A DNA stretch of 64,000 nt, taken from Eledone cirrhosa (Eukaryota > Mollusca > Cephalopoda > Octopoda > Eledonidae). Of the stretch, positions 26,786 through 33,300 are shown in pieces. The notes under the pieces are model-generated. The model was not told the DNA's origin. It did not search any database and was given only the letters and a program-made list of their open reading frames with translations. The stretch spans positions 24,530,237 through 24,594,236 of the forward strand of contig OZ024757.1 in NCBI GenBank assembly GCA_964016885.1, read 5' to 3'. Within the stretch, counting starts at the first letter, position 1. The number at the start of each line of letters is the position of its first letter. A program made the position numbers and the translations under genes.

Positions 26786-29298
26786 TATAAGTGAAAGGCA
26801 AAGCGTAAACGAACTGTGAGAGAAATTAGGCATAAGAGGAATTAGATGCAGTGCGCAGGATAGGAGATTACATTGGTATGGACACGTGATGCGTATGAAG
26901 GATGACAGCTGTATAAAAACGTGCAGAGCGCTCAAAGTTGATGGAAGCCATGGAGTGAGCAGGCCTAGGAAGACTTGGGATGAGGTAATAAAAACTGACT
27001 TTACACAATTACACTTTGGTAAGACAATGACACAGGACCGTTATATCTGACGCTACACAGTATTACTGAAGACCCTCCTTCCCCTCTGCATGAGCTGAGG
27101 CATACATGCAGTATGCAACACCTTCCATACCATCACACCTCCCTTGCTGTAATCATCCCACCCCTATACCTACCTCCCAATTCCCCAGCAGGCATTTTCC
27201 CCACCCAAGCCCCCAGCCCACATCATAAAGTGGCACCCCCTGGAGCCACAACAAAAAGCCCCCAGTTCACACTGTAAAGTGGTTCTGTTGGTGACATGAC
27301 AAAAGATGCCCAGCCCATGCTGTAAAATGGTCATGTAGGTGTCACGACAAAAAGCACCCAGCACACACTGTAAATGTAGTTGGCATTAGGAAGAGAATCC
27401 AGCCATAGAAACCAAGCCAAAATCAGTTCTGTATGAGCAAAACAATCCGTCGATCTGGATCTCTCAGAACAGGACAGTCCGTCATACCCATGCTAGCATG
27501 GAAAATGGATGTTAGATGATGGTGATATATGTATATATATATATCATCAACATCATTTTACGTCCGCTTTTCCCTGCTAGCAAAGGTGGGACGGGAACTG
27601 ATTCTGGCTTGATTTCTACAGCTGGATGCCTTTCCTAACACCAACCTCATTTACAGTGAGTGCTGGGTGCTATTTTGCCGTGGTACCTCCACGACCACTT
27701 TGCAGTGTGGGCTGGGTGTTTTTTTTACCGTGGCACCTCCACGACCACTTTGCAGTGGAATGATAGGGACCCCAGTCCAATCATCTCATTTCTACAGCTG
27801 AGTAAACTGGAGCAATGTGAAATAAAGTGTCTTGCTCAAGGAAACAACACATCACCCGGTCTGAGAATTGAACTCACAACCTTTCAATTGCAAGGCCTAT
27901 AACCACTAAGCCATGTGCCTCCATTTGCGGTTGATAAAAAAAATTATAGTCAAGTACTGGGGTTGGTTTTCTCTCTCACTCTCTACATATTCTTCTTTGG
28001 AAGAAATCTGCTGTAGTCATACCTGGAGTGGAATGGGCTCGGCCAGGTTTTTAAAAAATGCCCTAAAAACGCCACATGTCAATACAGCACCTCTACAACT
28101 TCTAACTAGTAGTTACAGGACAAAAAAGAAAAAGAACTGCACGTGGTTAGTCAGTTGACTTGCTAAAGTTAGCAACCAAATCTCCCTCAACAGTCTTAAA
28201 AAAAGGGTTAAATAACCAAGTCCAGAAATTGAACCCATAACATTATATTGTAAGTTCAACACGCTTACCACTAGGCCATGTGTCTTCACACAACACACAA
28301 CCTAGTCCAGGAATTGAATCCACAACATTATGGTCTTAAGTCCAACACCCTTACCACTGGGCAGCATGCCTCAACACAGTTGACCCAGGGTTAAACAACA
28401 AGGAAGTACACCCTTAGATAATGTAGTCCCAGATACACAATTATAGATGTGCTGGAACAGCCATCTAAAAGCTCATCAAGCCAATGCTTATCCTGGTTTC
28501 CATGACATTAAGTGGTTGAAAGTACAAGACTCCCTCCTGGAGAGGACACCAGTCTACTGCAGGGTTAAAACCCCAGCTATTGCTGGTACTCATTTTCAGC
28601 TAAGTATACTGGAACAACATCAAATGAAATGTTTTGCTCAAGAACACAACACACAACTCAATCCAAGAACTGAACTCACGATATTACAATTGTAAGTCCA
28701 ACACACTTACCACTAAGCCACATGCCTCCACACAGTTAGCCCAGAGTTAAACAAGAACCACAGAAGATTGAACCCCTTACCTTGGAATCTGAAAGTAACT
28801 TTAACAATCCCCAAGATCTCAACTTTATGTTCGTAGTCATAGCTACCATCCAGCTTCTTTCGCTTACGTCGTTTAAATCTGAACAACAAGTTATTGGTGT
28901 TGCTGCTGTCCCCATAAGAACTTTTACAATAGGGGTCGGTTGGTCTCCAGCGAAGTTCCAGTCTCTGGTTAGAATTGACATATCTCTGCAAAATAATATA
29001 TTGATCTTTCAATTAATATATCTCAACAAAATAATCTTGATTTTTCAATATTTATATATATACCTGTTTGTTTATATCAATGTTGTTGTATTGTGGCAAC
29101 ATTCTTTTCGTCATCTTATTCTTGGTGTCACACTTCATTAACTTTTTGTATTCACTCTGGGTGAAAATGTATGTTCATTCCTAACTGGCCAGCCCTCATA
29201 TATAACTTTATATATATCATCATCACTGTTTAACAGCTATTTTTTGACAATAGCATGTGAGATAAGCCAAATAAGATGGCCAGGTCTTGCTCAAACAG

Positions 29299-29342
<44 letters not shown>

Positions 29343-29628
29343 TTTCTGAATTTGTTTAGCAAGATTCTTTATCTGAAAACGTGTGTTGAAACCGATATTG
29401 TTATACTTTGGGAGGGTCATGTTGCCAATAAGAATCCCCAGTCACTGAAGAGGTCACAGAATGTGTGACGAAAGAACTTTGACAATATATGAACAATCTG
29501 GTTGTGGAACCAACCAACCAACCGGAAATTTATAAATTCCTAAATTTATAAATTTAATTTATAATAAATTGAAGTGAAAGCAACTGGTGCGTGTGTTTCT
29601 TATTGGCAACATGACCCTCCCAAAGTAT

Positions 29629-29672
<44 letters not shown>

Positions 29673-30272
29673 ATTAGAATACTGGAGCGTGTTTAAGTCA
29701 AACACCCTCTTCGTATTATAGAAATGACAGTAAAAGGTATAGCTCAATGCAGTCACATTGCTGACAAATGTTTCTCTGAACTGGTAGGTCTAGAGACCGC
29801 TACCTGCCTGTTTTTGCGTCAATCGATCACGACTACAGGGGGAGATAAAGCTGACAAGGCCTTGTTTCTGCATTTATTGATGCTTATCAAAGCCAAGTAC
29901 TCCCCTGTCTGCTGAAGTTACGGATGTTATTTTCTTACAGAATTCTAGTAAATAATCAGGAACTGATTATACAGAGCGGTTGCCGGTCTAAGCAGAAATT
30001 ATATATATAATATAAAACGAAAAATCAGTGATGCATCTGAACTCAATTTATTGTGTGTTACAAATGATCCAGAATCAGACAGATCCACACAATGATCGCG
30101 TCTCAAGCTGTCCGCCGGCGAAACAATTGTAACACACAATAAATTGAGTTCAGATGCATCACTGATTTTTAATTTTATATTATATCATACTCTGCCCTGT
30201 AAGAGCATAGAGTGCCCAACCGGCATACCGCCTATGGAAGCATCTTAGCTACCATCAGACACACACACATAC

Positions 30273-30316
<44 letters not shown>

Positions 30317-33300
30317 CAAGGAAGTGTGGTAAGGAACCAGGTGGGCCATAACGCACCAGAGTACTCGATACTTTGGGTAGTAGAGTGGGTGATAGGAAAA
30401 GAGTCAAGACCCCGGCGGCAGAGCTCAGGCAGTTTCGACGGCTATTTCTGGTTCAGAAATAGCCGTCAAAACGGCTTGAGCTCTGCCGTCGGGGTCCTCA
30501 CTATTTTCATATATATATATATATACCACGAAAAACATGAGCGGGGGTGGTGAGAGCATACCTCAGATCGCTGAACCTCACGGAGGAGATGACAAAGTTT
30601 CTGAAGAATGGAGAGATGCCATGCTTAACCAGACCCATCCCACCCTTGCAAGCAGGGAAACGCGGATGTAAAATGATGATAATGATGATGATGATGATGA
30701 TATATATATAAAAGAAAAAAGCTATAAGATAATCCAGAGATCCAAAAAGATATCCAAGTGGAAGTTCAACTAGAGTCCTGGTAAAAATCCATTTCCAGGG
30801 TGAAAATCCGATGTTGGCTAGCAAGGGCTGGACAGGATATATAACATATCTCTGGCTCAGGGTTGCTGAAGCATGGAACAAACTACCTGCATCAGTTGTT
30901 AGCTGTCAGGACACTGCATCCTTGTAAACTTCCATGCTTCCCGAAATTTGCCAACAGTACACTCGATATTCCTCCTCCATACACAAGCACGCATGTATGT
31001 ATATGTGTGTATATCACAACTCATACACTGTTCATTTTCCTAACATTTGTACATTATTCCATGTACTATATATGCACCTTTGATGAGTTGTAGTGCACCT
31101 GAGCACTGTACATAATAATGTAATTATTATTATTTAATTATTATTATAATACAATAAGGGCGGTGAATTGGCAGTATAGGTAGAGGGTCGGACGCCATGC
31201 TTTCCAACATAGTTACGTCCCTTTACGGTCTGAGTTCAAATCCTGTCGAGGTTAACTTTGCCTTTCATCCTTACGGGGTCGATAAAATAAAGTACCAGTA
31301 ATGTACTGGGTAATTGCTGGCCTTGTGCCAAAAGTAGAAACAATTATTATAATACAGTAGACCCACGTTCCCATGGGCACAAGTTGAAGCATATATACAG
31401 TATGCACCACCCCCAAACCAGAAACAGTTTGGTGTGAGCAAGACACAATCAACTGACCCATCTTGCCTCAAATTGGACAACCGATCTAACCCATACTAGC
31501 GTAGAAGAATGGATGCTAAACGGTGATGATGATGACGATATATATACTAGCTGAGGTACCCGGTAATACCCGGGAGCGGCGGTATTCCCAGTTCCCATTA
31601 AAATGCCCAATGCCTCTCAGACCAAAAATAAATGTTACAGCAAGCAGAGAATATTAAGTTGATTTATGGAGAACATTTTAAGCCCACAACAGCTGAAGCT
31701 AAATTTCGCTCATCAGTTAATCAAAAATCACCTTACGCTTTGCTCGAGTGGTCTGGAGAATTCTCCTTAACAAAAAGCCATCCTTAGCACATAATCTATC
31801 TGTGTTTCAAGTTTGAAGTAAATCTGTTGAGAGCTTTAAAAGTTATGGCAGAATATAACATTCATATGAGCATTTGCATACAAATTTCCTATTCATTTAA
31901 AAAAAAAAATCGATGCAGACTGGAAATTATTGATTTTTTTAACTTCAAAGTACATAAGAAATCAAATGGGCATGAACCCCACACACGTGTCAAGTTTCAT
32001 CAAGATCTGTTTGGTAGTTTTTGAGTTTTAGGTTCACAAACAAATCCACACACAAACAGACAGAAATTGCCATTTATGTATCATCATCATCATCATCATT
32101 TCATTTTACGTCTGCTTTTCCCTGCTTGCAAGGGTGGGACGGGAACTGATTCTGGCTTGATTTCTACAGCTGGATGCCCTTCCTAACACCAACCTCATTT
32201 ACAGTGAGTGCTGGGTGCTTTTGTGCTGTGGCGCCTACACGTCCACTTTGCAGTGGAATGATAGGGACCCCAGTCCCTATCATCTCATTTCTACAGCTGA
32301 GTAAACTGGAGCAATGTGAAATAAAGTGTCTTCCTCAAGGAAACAACACATCACCCGGTCTGAGAATTGAACTCACAACCTTTCGATTGCAAGGCCAATG
32401 CTCTAACCACTAAGCCATGTGCCTCCATAGATATATATGTATAAATACAGAGCCTGCACCATCGTATATAAATATATACACATATCTAATATGTAGGCAT
32501 TAATCATGGTGAATTGGCAGTATCGGTAGAGGGTTGGACGCCATGCTTTGATGCATAGAGTTACGGCCCTTGCCATTCTGAGTTCAAATCCCGCTTAGGT
32601 TAACTTTGCCTTTCATCCTTACGGGGTCGATAAAATAAAGTACCAGTAATGCACTGGGATAATTGCTGGCCTTGTGCCAAAAGTAGAAACAATTAATCAT
32701 GTAAACAAATACAAATTTCGCTGTAAATTTGAAAAAATGATAAACACTTTAATTAATTTTTGGACCTAACCGGACCTTCATCAGAAGACATGGATATCAT
32801 CCAATCAACCACAAAGAAACATGTATTTGATGGGTTTGTTTACCCATTTGCTCGTAGTTTGCATGTAATTAGTGCCCATGTTGATAATTAATTAAGAGAA
32901 GTGTGCTAGCAGCTGAAGTATATGATAAAGTTATATCTGTATAAATACAGAGTGTGTAAACCGAGACTGCACCAACATGTATAATATATATATACGAACG
33001 GCAGAGCATAAACGAATTGAGAGAGAGAGACTAAGCATTACAGGAATCAAATGCTAAGTGCAGGAGAGGAGGTTGCGCTGGTATGGACATGCGATGCGTA
33101 TGAAGGATGACAGCTGCATAAAAAGATGCAGAACACTAAAGGTCGATGGAAGTCTTGGAGTGGGGAGACCCAAGAAGACCTGAGATGAGGTGATAAAAGC
33201 TGACCTTGCCCAATTGCACCTTTCAAAGGCGATGACAGAGGACCGAGACCTCTGGCGTTACGCAGTAATACAGAAGACCCGACTTCCCAAGGGTACAAGC

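Noticed and set aside
32755..32795. Another hammerhead ribozyme (CTGATGA near TTCATCAG)
   Set aside because: The GAAA box is changed to CAAAA and helix II does not pair. It is at most a decayed relative.
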